Assembly (NCBI GenBank): GCA_023614405.1
Contig: CM042688.1
Span: 70,914,253 to 70,978,252, forward strand
Direction: 5' to 3'
Length of the DNA stretch: 64,000 nt
From: Avena insularis
Lineage: Eukaryota; Streptophyta; Magnoliopsida; Poales; Poaceae
In this document: positions 22,627-34,444 of the stretch, piece after piece
Layout: each line of letters starts with the position of its first letter
Numbering within the stretch: the stretch's first letter is position 1
Made by a program: the position numbers and the translations under genes
Notes under the pieces: generated by a model
Told to the model about the DNA's origin: nothing
Database searches by the model: none
The model's input: only the letters and a program-made list of their open reading frames with translations

Positions 22627-25381
22627 CTCCTGCTCGTCCTCGAGTAGGTAAGTGATAATAAGAAAGAATAATTTTTTAGGTGACATGCACCATCATAAAC
22701 TTGATCAAAGTATTTGTAAAACATTCGAAGATGAGATCATAGTACTTCAATCATAACATGAAAGACAAAGTTCTAGCAATAAGACAAAGAAACTATGATG
22801 CAACATGAAAGGCACAAACAAAAGATTCATGAATAAGCATGCTTTGCAAGACATTTGTTTGTTTCACATAAAGAAAACATAGCATAGTGGCATCCAGCTT
22901 GTCCCTCATAGAGTAGAAAACATAAATGCATAGGACACCTTCAAAGTTCATAAGAGTGACTAGATACAAATAGTTTAAAACAAGCAATATCAAAGTTATG
23001 CATCAATTAAAAAGTCTTGGGACAATGCACATAGAACTAAGAATGGCCACTATGCTCTCAAAGTAGGTGCATAAAGATAGAAGGTGGAGACTCAATATAT
23101 AAGTGGAAGAAAGGCCTTCATAGAAGGAAGTAGGGATTCAAGTCTCATAAAGAGCTTCCAAAAATAATGGTACTTAATAGCTTTCAGCTCTCATTGGCGC
23201 TATCATAAGCATATTGAAGTGATTAAGGTTAAAATGAACAAACTATGGTGTACATGCTTGACGAAGTATAAGTTAGAAATATCATGTCCCTTGTATATGA
23301 GGGCCGCTCCTCATGCTACTCAAGTTTAGTCACCGGTAAGTTCTTGTCATCGTAAGTACATGTGTATCATAGAGAACCGCCAACGGGGTACCCCTTGCCC
23401 GATGATACGGAAGAATCCCCATATCAAAATGACAAGGCAAGGCACAACAAGCATCTCAGCAATCTTCTTATTTACCATGGGAATATGGTGTTTTTTCTCT
23501 TTCCTCTTTCATAATCTCTTTTTCTTTTTCTTTTTCTCAATATAGGACTCTTTTTATAAGAAGAATTCTTCATAGACAGCTCATTATGGTTACGTTGCAG
23601 GTTTCCACCATGTCAAGATGGATTAGACCAACGGCCAGGCTTTCTAACACATATACATAACTCCATGGACTTACAAGCTCCCCTTTCATTTCACACCGAC
23701 GACATCCATATACAAAAGAGCATGATATCAACTAGGTACAAGTACTCGTGCAATGTTGAAAGCGTTCCCCATGACAGCAAAGTTCTGCTAATTCCCAACA
23801 AATAAGTGCAAGCATATACAACATAGACGACACAATGCTTCAAGTTTATTAAGGGCAAGAAAAGTAAAGTGTGCCATCAAGTTCGTGAGAGCTTTAATCA
23901 CTAGTTTTCTCATAACAAGTTTAATTCAGAAGATAAACAAAAGCATGAATATACTTGGAATAGCATAAGCTAGTAGGTAGGTATGGTGTACTCTTTGGAA
24001 TAACTTGGTTTAGGGAGTTGGATGCATGAGTAGAACTCATACTTGTTTACGGAGGCAAGCAAAAGACTGGGAGCGACAAACTAAGAGAGCAATAATGGCC
24101 ATAATCATGCAGAGCGACAAAACATCATTGATCAAAGCATAAAGTGATACTACAAGTTGAAAACGAAAGGATCATAAAGGCTATGGTGACTTTGGATAGT
24201 CATAACATGGTGTGAGCATGCGCCAAGTCAACCCAAATAAAGCATCAAAGGAGAATACCACAATACTATGCTTTAATATGCTAAAACAACGCATGATTCA
24301 TCCAAGGCACATTAAGCAATATCAATTGTTTATGACAAGTCATGCTACAGCAAAGAATACTAAGCATAAAGCCAAAACAATATCAAGCATGGCATGACAA
24401 AGCATAGGCCACAGTCAAAAACAAGCTCTCTTTACCACTTAAGCATGAACTTTTCCTACTCTTTTCCAATCCAAACCAAACTATTTGAAAACCAATACAT
24501 GAAAGAGGGGGTCCAACCAATTTATTCAGAAAACTAAACAAACCAAGCAAACAAAAACCCAAAAATAAAACGAAAAAAGAAGACGCTCCAAGAACAACAC
24601 AACTATGCATGAAACAATAAAAATGAAGCGTTTGGAAGAACCTGAGATTTTTATTGATAAAGAAGGGGATGCCTTGGGAATCCCCAAGCTTTGACGCTTG
24701 TACTTCTTAGATATTTTTTGGCGTGATACGCGTGGCATCCCCAAGCTTGAGCTTTAGTCCATCCTTCATCTCATTACTCATTCTCTCCATACACCTGAAA
24801 TTTTTCCTTCATACAAAACTTCACACAATCTTTATTATCAACATTACTGCACTCAAGATAATAAGTATTTAGGTTCAGTTCTAACACCATTAAAACTTCC
24901 ATTAAAATACAAGCTACTGTAGCACTTCCCTCAAAAAGCTCAATTCCCCAAAAGAACTCAAAAAGGAACCAACAAGAAGCAAATGGAGAAAATGGCAGAA
25001 ATCTGTGAAAACAGACCAGCAGGTAAAGACGATTTTTTTAGAATACCTTATGTTGCTCAAATCAAAAAAGGTTGAACTAACAAAAGTTAGATAACAACCT
25101 GGGGCAGAAGCACAAAACTTCACGCCTCAAAAGGACGTACAAAGATTTTACACAAATTTTTACGGTGAAGCACAGAAATCTGTTTCGGTACAGCAACTTT
25201 CCCAATCATTACTTCTCTCTCATTAGAGGTTACTCTTGGCACAAAAAGCAAATAAAAAGGATAAGGAGCGGTTATTACTGAAGTAATAACTTCCAAGACT
25301 CATCTAAAACTTTTGGGTTATCTCCCAATAAGTACTTTTCTTTAACGCCTTTAAGTTAGGCATGATAGTTTGAGAAGATGC
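22627..25381 (-). other. Element A: noncoding 3' internal region
   Basis: About 2.7 kb without a convincing ORF, highly similar along its whole length to 53501-56225 in element B. It includes an A-rich/T-rich patch near 23490-23550 and a hairpin block at 25313-25328. Short ORFs here are not conserved in B. Confidence 0.8.
25313..25328 (-). other. Element A: hairpin block in noncoding region
   Basis: On the minus strand TTGGGAGATAACCCAA forms a perfect 5 bp stem with a 6-base loop. It lies just downstream of the gag-like ORF in the element's own orientation. A matching block with compensating changes occurs in element D at 38728-38743. Function unknown. Confidence 0.6.
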
Positions 25382-26155
25382 TCACATAAGAAATATGAAT
25401 TGAAGTAAAAAAAGAGCATCAAGAAGCAAATGCAAAACACATTTAAGTCTAACCCACTTCCTATGCATAGGAATCTTGTAAAGAAACAAGTCATGAAAGC
25501 ACAAAGCAACAAGCATAGGAAAGCAAAACAAGTGCAGCTTCAAAATTTTCAACATAAAGAGGGGAAACTTAATATTGTTGAGACACATAAAACCATGTTT
25601 CCCTCTCTCATAATAACTTTCAGTAGCATCATGAATAAAAGTAGCAATATAACTATCACAAGAAACATTCTTATCATGAGCCATATGCATAAAAGAATTA
25701 ATACTCTCCACATAAGCATAGTCATTCTTATTAATTGTAGTGGGAGCAAATTCAACAAAATAGCTATTATTATTATTCTCATCACCATAATCATCAAATA
25801 TAGGAGGCATATTGTAATCATAATTAATTTTCTCCTCAACAGTAGGTGGATTGAGAATACCATATTCATCATTGTAATCATCATATATTGGAGGTTTGGT
25901 ATCATCATAAGCAATAGAATAGCTATCTTCCAAAGTTGGGGAACTAAAAAGATCATTTTCATAAAAACTAGCTTCCCCAAGCTTAGACTTTTCCATAGCA
26001 TTAGCAATTATGGTGTCCAAAGAATTCATACTAACAACATTGCTATTAGCATGCAAATAAATTTCCATAGGTTTTTTAATTTTCTCTTCAAACACTTCAT
26101 GTCCTAACTCAAGATAAATACTATAAATCTCTCCAATTTTGTTGTTGTTTTCCAT
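25382..26155 (-). CDS. Element A: ORF of unknown function (257 aa)
   Basis: An uninterrupted 257-codon ORF lies on the minus strand, in the position of gag in an Athila-like element. The N-terminal half is acidic and rich in Asp, Asn and Tyr, with repeated IYDDY/IFDDYGDE motifs at about residues 88-125. The middle has FVEFAPTTINKNDYAYVES. The C-terminal 70 residues are hydrophobic and basic (MLKILKLHLFCFPMLVALCF, then KWVRLKCVLHLLLDAL), which could form one or two membrane segments. I recognise it only as an ORF that recurs in grass repeats. No zinc knuckle, protease or RT motif is visible. The plus-strand ORF over 25430-26107 is its shadow. It may encode a structural or envelope-like protein, or nothing that is used. 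Confidence 0.6.
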   Translation of the reverse strand: MENNNKIGEIYSIYLELGHEVFEEKIKKPMEIYLHANSNVVSMNSLDTIIANAMEKSKLGEASFYENDLFSSPTLEDSYSIAYDDTKPPIYDDYNDEYGILNPPTVEEKINYDYNMPPIFDDYGDENNNNSYFVEFAPTTINKNDYAYVESINSFMHMAHDKNVSCDSYIATFIHDATESYYERGKHGFMCLNNIKFPLFMLKILKLHLFCFPMLVALCFHDLFLYKIPMHRKWVRLKCVLHLLLDALFLLQFIFLM

Positions 26156-26260
26156 TAAGCCTAACTAGTGAAAACAAGAAACAAAAAGACAAATTGCAGA
26201 ATCTAAAGGAAAAAACTTCGAGCACTCACACCGGAGGATGTGAGTACCTTTTACCTTACC

Positions 26261-26278
26261 TCCCCAGCAATAGCACCA
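26261..26278 (-). other. Element A: second, decayed PBS copy
   Basis: TCCCCAGCAATAGCACCA on the plus strand is a mutated copy of the tRNA-Asp PBS found at 26348-26365. The spacer between the two resembles the spacer between the two PBS copies of element B. Confidence 0.65.
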
Positions 26279-26347
26279 GAAAATAGGCGTTTGCCGTGGG
26301 AGGTTCTTCTTCTTTAATCCTCCGGTGTGAATACCTTTTACCTTACC

Positions 26348-26365
26348 TCCCCGGAAACGGTGCCA
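26348..26365 (-). other. Element A: primer-binding site (tRNA-Asp type)
   Basis: TCCCCGGAAACGGTGCCA on the plus strand is the tRNA-Asp 3' end with two changes from the copy in element B (TCCCCGGCAACGGCGCCA). It lies ten bases from the 5' LTR. Confidence 0.8.
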
Positions 26366-26375
26366 GAAAATAGCC

Positions 26376-27803
26376 TGATGTCTACGCACTTCTATTCTTG
26401 TAGACAGTTGTTGGGCCTCCAAGTGCAGAGGTTTGTAGAACAGCAGCAAGTTTTCCCTTAAGTGGATCACCCAAGGTTTATCGAACTCAGGGAGGAAGTG
26501 GTCAAAGGTATTCCCTCTCAAGCAACCCTGCAATCAAGATACCAGAAGTCTCTTGTGTCCCCAACACACCTAATACACTTGTCAGGTGTATAGGTGCACT
26601 AGTTTGGCGAAGAGATAGTGAAATACAAGTGGTGTAGATAATTATAAGTGGTAACGGTGCTAGAAAATAGCTTGCTGGCGTGTGGTTGACGTGGGAAAAC
26701 ACTAAAGGCAAACTGAAATAAAGAAGGAAGCAAGCAAACATGTAACAGATCTAATTGCAAACGGTGTATCAATGCTTAGAAACAAGGCCTAGGGATCATA
26801 CTTTCACTAGTGAACACTCTCATATAAATATATTCTTCTTTATGATACTACGCTGAACTACTCTCCGGTTGGATAGTCGATGGTAGGGCTATAACAGCAC
26901 ACCTTAAAGTAAGCCTTTCCCATCTAGATAACCCCACACTGTCACCTTGAGCTCTAGATGGTTCCAACAAACACCACAATTTCATAAAGACATCCAACTC
27001 CAAATATAACTCATAACAAGTATTCGTAATCTCTAGCCTAAGTGCCATCATGGTGTGCATGATGTCACTTTCACACACATGGGGAGAGCAGAGATCTATT
27101 AAAGCACTTGAGTAGCAAGGTAGATCTACTTGATTACAAAGCTCATGATCACAATATGATCATGCATAGAGAGAGAGATGAACACATAGCTATTGGTAGA
27201 ACCCTTAACCTCAAGACAGAACTACTCCCTCCTCATCATGGGAATCAGCAATGGTGATGGAGATGGTGGTGGAGATCGATGGAGATGGCTCCGGGGGCAC
27301 TTCCCCGTCTCGGCAGGGTGCCGAAACAGAGACTTTCTGTCCCCCGAATCTCCTCTTCGGTGGCGGCGGTGTTGTGGAACTTTTCGTGGATTTTTGATTG
27401 ACTCCCTAGGGTTTCTGCCTCGGGAGGAATATATAGGCGAAGGAGGCAAGGTCGATGGCCGGCCAGGGGGCCCACACCATGCCCTGGTGCGGCCTGGGCT
27501 GGCCCGCGCCAAGGGGGGGTGTGGCCACCCTATGGCCCCTCTTCGGCTCTCCTTCTGGCTCCGTGATTCTTCCGAGAAAATAGTAACTTTGGATTTTGTC
27601 CCATCCAATTCCGAGAATATTCATTTTCTGACTTCCTGGAACCAAAAATAGCAGAATACAGGCAATTGGCACTGTGGCATCTTGTTAATAGGTTAGTCCA
27701 AGAAATCATATGAAAAGTACTCTAAAGTGTGGACAAAACATGAGAAAGTAGATAAAACTAAGCATGGAACATCAGAAATTATAGATACATTTGCAATGTA
27801 TCA
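26376..27803 (-). mobile_element. Element A: 5' LTR
   Basis: 1428 bp, TGATGTCTACGC to TGCAATGTATCA on the plus strand. It is uninterrupted and shows the empty H1 target (GTGTATAGGTGCACTAG near 26588). The TATA-like TATATA at 27430-27435 would drive minus-strand transcription. Confidence 0.92.
27430..27435 (-). promoter_or_regulatory. Element A: LTR TATA box
   Basis: The minus strand reads CGCCTATATATTCC. The same position is occupied by TATA-like sequence in element B (58604-58609). Confidence 0.5.
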
Positions 27804-27988
27804 CCTACCCACCTCTATCTAACCTAGTCCCTAAGCAAACCCGAGCCACCATGGACAAGTGCCATGTGCACCCGACCACCCCTCCCCCCCCTCCTCTCTA
27901 GCTCGCCCCCTCCTTGTATTGCTGTCCAAGATGGACACCCAGGTCCCCATCTAGACTATCCTGGTCGCACCCCCTGGCTCACCTGCCC

Positions 27989-28040
<52 letters not shown>

Positions 28041-30525
28041 CCCTAATCGGGCACCCCATGTGCAACCTCTCCCTCGTCCTTATCTAGACACCTAACCTGT
28101 CCTGGTCACTCCAGGTCATATTTGGGCTCTGCCATGTACCCCCTCTGTCCTCCCCGTCCTCCCTGCTAGCCACCTCCACCATACACGACCACCTTTGTCC
28201 CGGCGAAGAGGAGAAGGAGGTGTGGAGCCCTGGACTATCGAGGAAGGCCACGAGGAGCTCCATACCATGCATGTACTCTAGACCAACGAAGGAGGAGGCT
28301 GGAACTAGCAGTACACCGCCGAGCCGACACAAACCCTAGACGACCTATCTATGAGCGTCGACGTAGATCACCGTTGCCCCGAGCCGATCCATCGCCACCA
28401 ACACACCCGCAGTGAGCCCCTGTCCGTCCCAGACATTGTCGCTAGCAGTTTCACTTCCTAGTTGTGCCGCGAGTTTCGTCGAACGCCGACCGGGTGTTGC
28501 CGGTCGCCACCACCTCCCGCTAGTTGCCGCCGCTGGAGAGCCCGCGTTTGTCACGCGCTTGCACGGTCATACCCGAGTCGCCACGCCACGTTGAAAGCCG
28601 CCATCCGCGCTTCCTGGAGCACGTCGGATCACGCTGTCGTGGACATCGGTGCCGCGTGCTAGTATGCCTTAACCCCACCCTGTGACCCATCCTAGCACCA
28701 GTCCTTGATCACCATAGTGGCTCCGCCCCGCCGGATCGAGCCGGAGGTCATGAGTTTGACCCCGGCCGCTCTACCTTTTTCCCTGGCCACACTCTCTGTC
28801 AGTTTCGTTAGGAAACGAGAGGAAGAAGCACAGTAGCGTCGCACGCCGTTTTGCTGAAACCCCCTGTGTCTTTTTGCGCATCAACCTGCGGTCCCCTATG
28901 AGGCCCCACCTATCAGTTGCAGTAACCTCGCCATCCAGGAAGTTTTATAAAAAGGAACCCAGGCTTTTCTCAATTCGGCGAAACCCCCTCGGCTCGCCCA
29001 CGTGTCACCCCTGCTGGTCAGTGCATGTGTGGCCTCGCGGTGCCTTCGGCCCCACCTGTCACTGACTCGGGTTAGCGCATAGCTGAGTAAGAAAAGTGTC
29101 ACGCGTCTGTTTTGCTAACACAGCAGATGAGTCAGCTTGGGACCATCCGTCAGTGATTGAGGTTAACATAGCTCAGAGTAACAAAAGTTTCACGAACTTT
29201 TCTAAAATAAAAATAATTCCATAAATTAAATTAATCTTAATAAATTCGTATCTATTTATGTACTTCGAATTTGATGAAAATTCCAAAAAAAATGTTTCAA
29301 ATTTAAATATGGATTCAACCACAATTCAAATTTTTACCAGAGTCAACCCTAACAAGTCAAACCTTTCACCTTTGACCCATTTTTGAATTACTCGTATTTA
29401 ATAATTGTTTTAAATTCATAAATTCAAATTGTGCATATGATATATGTTTCTTGACCAGAAAAATGCCAGGAATTCAAATATGCCATCCAAAATAATTTTT
29501 GAGCAATTTAAATTTTCGAAATTATTTAAATGCCAATAATTGCCTTTTCATAATAAATCTATAACTTTAATTCTGTAAATCCAAATTCGTCAAATAATAT
29601 GTTTAAATCGATCAGCATGACGAGCTCGTTCTAATTATGCATTCCATGATATGAATTAAAGCATGCATCATATAAATATTAGATACTCAGAACTGTTTAT
29701 GAGAGTAAAACATGCCTAAATAAATTAATAAAATGCTTTATTATTGTTTCCACACCTCACCCATGTCATGCTATGTTATACCATGCAATTGTGCATAATT
29801 CCATCATGGTGTACCTTGTTTTCTTGTTGCATATGGCTTATTATATTGTGCAATGTATTTATTTTGGCCCTTGTGTGTTTGGTTTTTATCCGGATAGACG
29901 CTGAGCAAGGAGAATACCAGGAGCCTCAGGAGTATTACCCGGATCCTTCTTATTTCGCAATTGAACTGTCTGGCAAGCAATTACCCATTCTTGCATACAT
30001 ATAGTACCTATGCTTATATCTTACTCTTGCATCATTGAGTCACGATTGCATTAAATTAAATCCCAAGTATTGCATAGCCTTTACTTTTAAACCACCAAAG
30101 CTTGTACCTCAATCTCATGAGCCATTACTGCAGGAGTTTTTTGAGTCATGCGAGTCGTAGAATTACATGTGTAGAGTTTGTGCGAGTCTTTGGATAACGA
30201 GGTACCTAAACAACTTAATCGGAGTAGTAATAGGATAACTAATGAAAGAGGCATCGGTGATCATTATCTGCTATTTGGTTCTTTAAGCTCACTTGTGTCT
30301 GGTAGGATCCCGAGTACTTGATTCCTGATGCTTGACTATTCGGATTATCCACATACGGGGGACTCTATGGATCCCCCTTCGCCTGAGCTTGATTCACACT
30401 TTATTTCTTGGGGCCACAAACTAGTTTGGGGCTTTATTATTATCATGTACTTATGTCATGCTTTACTGCTTTACTATATCATGTAGGCACGCATTGCCGC
30501 ACCCGTCCATTAGTAAATAGATTGT
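27804..30525 (+). mobile_element. Fragment F, right part: gypsy-type LTR
   Basis: Continuation of fragment F after element A. It changes from GC-rich (28050-29100) to AT-rich (29190-29740), and includes TTTATAAAAAGG near 28944 and a short open stretch ACGCTGAGCAAGGAG near 29899, a layout seen in long grass gypsy LTRs. I could not find its 3' terminus or a PBS; the right limit is a guess. ORFs of 60-86 codons inside it are not convincing. Confidence 0.4.
27991..28036. repeat. (GA)n microsatellite
   Basis: About 22 GA units in fragment F. Confidence 0.95.
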
Positions 30526-31033
30526 TAGTAATAGAAGAAAATATACTTGGATTTTAACATTTTTCGAAATATTGGACAACATGCTGGTTTGATCCATGAA
30601 CTAAACTTCCATCCATATTTGCAGTTTAGTTTGTTAGAACATATGTCTTACCTAGTAAAATTAGGGGTGACATCTATTACTGCGACCATCCAAGTAATTT
30701 GAATACAGTACTGGTTAGCAATAAAGGAAAAGTAATTTGAATATGTTTGCAAATGTTGCTGGCTCGTATTAATCGGGGACTTGAAAGGTTGTACTACTGT
30801 TGATGATTTCTAAAAAGATTGGTGGAATTTCGCAAAAAAGGACGGCACTGGTCTTTCAGGTTTAGAAGGTCGATAGTTAACTCATACCACCTAAAAGTAA
30901 ATTAACTTTTATGAAAAGATAATTGTTGACATATAAATAACATGACTACAATGCGCAGCCTTTTCAGTACTCGGTGATAAAGCAAACTTGAAAACTTCTT
31001 CCATACTTGGTTAAAGACATACTTTCATAAAAA

Positions 31034-31174
31034 ATGGCGAAGCTTTTTCCAACAAGAATGTTCCGAGATAACGATGATGACGTAGAACTGTTCACAACTT
31101 GGGAATGGATATACGCATTGTTCACCGTCTTCAACAGGCTGCTCCCTCATAGTTTCCACTTCAACCTATCATGA
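31034..31174 (+). CDS. Small ORF, 46 aa, unrecognised
   Basis: An ATG-to-TGA frame begins MAKLFPTRMFRDNDDDVELF and ends in an aromatic segment with VFNRLLPHSFHFNLS. Amino-acid composition looks protein-like (an acidic DNDDDVE patch followed by aromatic residues), which is unusual in this AT-rich DNA. It could be an exon or relic of a gene, or chance. I see no splice partner that I would trust. Confidence 0.15.
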   Translation: MAKLFPTRMFRDNDDDVELFTTWEWIYALFTVFNRLLPHSFHFNLS

Positions 31175-32054
31175 GAAGATTTTACGTGAGTTTTAAAAGC
31201 AACAAATCATAGAGATACAATAAGGCGCCATAATGGTGCTTTTGTCTATTATATGACAAATATTTTTGCATGAATGTGGAAGTATGCAGAACACTACTGA
31301 AACTGTTATAAAAATATACTAATCAGCTACGCAAGTAGAAACTCCCAATTCACTAGAAAAATTATATTTTTATGTGTAGAATAAGTTTTATATGTTATCA
31401 AAAGGACAGATGCAAGTTCTCAGTCGGACTCCAATGTAGACCGGGAGTACAACATTTATTGCATTACGGCAATCTGTACTCGATAATTGAATGATTGCCA
31501 TTTTTAATGAGAACAAAGGAAAACTAAAATCGTCTTCTTTTTCTAACTTCTGATATGGTTCTAGCGTGCTTTCATGATAAAACCTTTTACTACAAAAACT
31601 TTGACCGTGTAAGAAACACTTATTTTAGGATTTTGCAAATATTTCGCAAAAACTTAAATTATAGAAGATTTAGATTGTTTTACATTTTAAGAGTTGGTTG
31701 AGCTTCCACAAGAGTAGGATCAGTGTAAAGAATAATATATATATCAAAATTGTATCCAATCAAATAGCATATTTAAAAGGGAATGATGTATCCTTTTTTT
31801 TTGAAAGAGTCCTACAATATAGTAAATTTATTTAGGAATAAATACCTTGAATGCTTAAACTTTACCTAAGTTTTTTAAGGGCATATACTAAATACCTTTT
31901 AAGCAATCAAGTTCATCTAGCTTTTCCTTTTCATTTTAGAACATGGCTGACATGCAATAGGTTCTCCATTGAAAAGCAAAGTATAGTTGAGGCAAAATGA
32001 AAACTACAAGTATAGGCGAGACATGAACTAAGAAACCTAGTAGGAAGGAAAATA

Positions 32055-32222
32055 ATCAAAATTGAGTTAGATGTGTGTGCTACATGTATGAAAGAACAAC
32101 TATAAACATTTGGGCATGAGGACGCACACACACACAATCAAAATTGAGTTACATATGCATGCTACATGTATGAAAAGAACAACTATAAACATTTAGGCAT
32201 GTGCAAAAGGACACACACACAA
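32055..32222. repeat. 82 bp tandem duplication with CA tracts
   Basis: Two copies begin ATCAAAATTGAGTTA at 32055 and 32137. Both contain CTACATGTATGAAA and end in a short (CA)n tract. They differ by several substitutions and a small insertion. Confidence 0.85.
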
Positions 32223-33415
32223 GCATATGTACAATCAATTAATAGCTTATCATTAAATCAAACTTCTGGTCACTATTTCAATAGAGTATCTACATAAAAC
32301 TATAACACAATACAAAAATGCATTAGACAACACTTACAATTGCCCGTTTTACAAATTTGTAGGCTCACTTCACCTTCTCTTCTCTCGATCCCTTCCTTGA
32401 AAATGGAAACCACATCTGGTACTTTATCTTTATGTTTCTCCTTCTGTTGATGCGGGGAGAATTTCAGAAAGTCAGGCTGGCAAGTGATAGAAACCGATAG
32501 CTAAGTACTAAAATACTTCTTAGATCTCCTAAAAGAATCACGGCACACAAACCTTTGGTTTCTAAGGACTAAATTCCTTTTGGATGGGACATATTCAGCT
32601 ACTTTCCAGTCTATATGAAACTATGGCTGGCAGAACCTGCAATGAATGAAGAGAGAAAATCAGCTTTAGAAAGAATATGGACCGCTTGAGCAGTGATTAT
32701 AACAGGGAGGGGAATTCTGCAGCAATGTTGAAGATGGACGTAGAAAGAACCTATTCATATTTCACTCGCTCATCTCTGACGCCATCTCTTATGGTTCGTC
32801 CTACATCTTGTATAGTGTGTGATAAAATTTATTTACTGACTATACAATACATTGGTTTATACAAATCAAGCACATTGTTCACTAATCAAGTTATGTAAGA
32901 TTTATAGTCAAGTAAACCGCCGACTGAAATAAGATGCACCAATAGTCCAAGAATGCTAGCCTTTTTAAGATGCGACTTGTTCAGATACTCAACAAACTAA
33001 GTTTTGCAAATTTTGGCATAACACCAGCTTTCCAAATGCAGTTTTAAATCTAGATAGTCCATGATGCTATATAGCCAGTTTATTAAAAGTTAGCTAAGTA
33101 ACCTAAAAAAAATCTCAACAAAAAAACCTGGAAATTACAATCATCGTGTCTCATGGAAAAGATTATTAGAAAACTAATATAATGTTCTCTTTTAATCAAT
33201 TCCAAAATAATAAATGTCTCACATGGCGTCTCATGCACCAAAAGTTGTAATTGACATTGCAATATAATATTGTTCAGGTAATAGGAAATTAGCTAGGAAG
33301 CAAATGGCAAGTAAACTAAATCAGTGTTATTTTGGCAGTCGCATAGCACATCCCGCAACAGCCTAAACATCAACAGATGGCTTTGCGTAGAATAGTCAGG
33401 GCCGAAACACTAATA

Positions 33416-33538
33416 CTCCCTCCAACCCAAATTAGTTGACTCAAATTTTTCAAGATACGGATGTATATAATACTAAATCATGGCTAGATACAACCGAATA
33501 TAGACAAATCTAAGACAACTAATTTAGGTCGGAGGGAG
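33416..33538. mobile_element. Stowaway MITE (Tc1/mariner type)
   Basis: A 123 bp element with terminal inverted repeats CTCCCTCCAACCCAAATTAG and CTAATTTAGGTCGGAGGGAG, flanked by TA on both sides (33414-33415, 33539-33540). This is the classic grass Stowaway signature. It has no coding capacity and would be moved by a mariner transposase supplied elsewhere. Confidence 0.95.
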
Positions 33539-33699
33539 TACCATAAATCAAATACTTAAATGTTGATTTCAGGCTTCAGTGCTAGAGAGGGACATTGGGT
33601 GTGCATATTGCAAGTATGCCAAATATGTGTGTGTTTTCTCAAGGATACCATGTACACGCCACAAGTTGAGGAGGAACAGAGATGCGGGACCCTAACCTG

Positions 33700-34330
33700 G
33701 GAGTGTGAGACATTGGGAGATAAAATGTGATGGACTCCCGATTTAGAAGAGGCTCATATGGATCTTGTACAGCAGCTCCTGGAGGACTTCAACCTCGACC
33801 GGGCTTCCATTTCCATCTGCAGATCCATCTCTCCCCTTTATTTCCCAGGCATGAGCACTCGACCATCGTCGCTGTAGCAGTTCCTTCCGAAGTGGGGGAA
33901 GTGGTGCCGATGGGATCCAGGCCATGGATGGGAAGCCCATCTCCATCTGTTAGATTGTATACTGTAGTACTAATCAGACATTAGTGAACCCATTCCATAG
34001 TCACTAAAGCATGGAAAAAATATACACGTAGAAGTATGGCGGAGACGGTGCCATCGCGGATCAGCCTGTATGCGGAGGAAGGAAGAGGTGAAAATCTCGA
34101 GTTGCTACTACCTCATACTCCTCGTCCTCGTCTTCGTGCGTCCTAAGATGGACTGATCTTGCTACCAGATTCCCACATCCTCTCTCTTCAATTCGATGGC
34201 GATTCGCGAAGGGCAGCAGCGGCGCCCCACCTAGGTTTCACCCTAGGATGAGACTAGGAGCGGAGTGGTGGGTGTTGTCTATGCGGGCGGGATGGATTAG
34301 GTGCGGGGAGGCAGCTTTTGTTCATACATG
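33700..34330. other. GC-richer patch, possible gene relic or noncoding transcript
   Basis: Both strands have short ORFs (68-85 codons) with no recognisable domain. On the minus strand, a purine-rich GAAGAGAGAGGATG near 34180 and GCGCCGCTGCTGCCC near 34220 look like a 5' UTR or first exon. Evidence is too thin to call a gene. Confidence 0.2.
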
Positions 34331-34444
34331 CATGGCCCTATCATGACCGTCTGCTAGGGATCGAATGACGGCCCTACGATTTGACATCCAGAGTAGCGGG
34401 CATGGCCCATTGTGCAAGGTACATCAGACGGCTAATAAGGCTTC

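Larger units (their letters stand above)
12834..27803 (-). mobile_element. Element A: Athila/Tat-like, non-autonomous LTR retrotransposon
   Basis: The element begins TGATGTCTACGC, ends TTGCAATGTATCA, and has the 5 bp target duplication CCTAC on both sides (12829-12833, 27804-27808). Its left LTR is split by copia element H1. A polypurine tract next to the left LTR and a tRNA-Asp-like PBS next to the right LTR place it on the minus strand. Without H1 the element is about 6.6 kb. The internal region (22612-26375) has one gag-like ORF and no reverse transcriptase or integrase, so the element would need proteins from another. It closely resembles element B in its 3' internal half. Confidence 0.9.
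30526..34444. other. AT-rich low-repeat stretch without recognised genes
   Basis: Nothing here matches the retrotransposons elsewhere in the window. It contains a Stowaway MITE, a small tandem duplication, a 46-codon ORF at 31034 and a GC-richer patch at 33700-34330. Such stretches often lie near genes, but I cannot identify exons. Confidence 0.4.

Noticed and set aside
25430..26107. 225-codon plus-strand ORF
   Set aside because: It lies opposite the 257-codon ORF of element A and is rich in Ile, Lys and Asn as expected from AT-rich antisense sequence.
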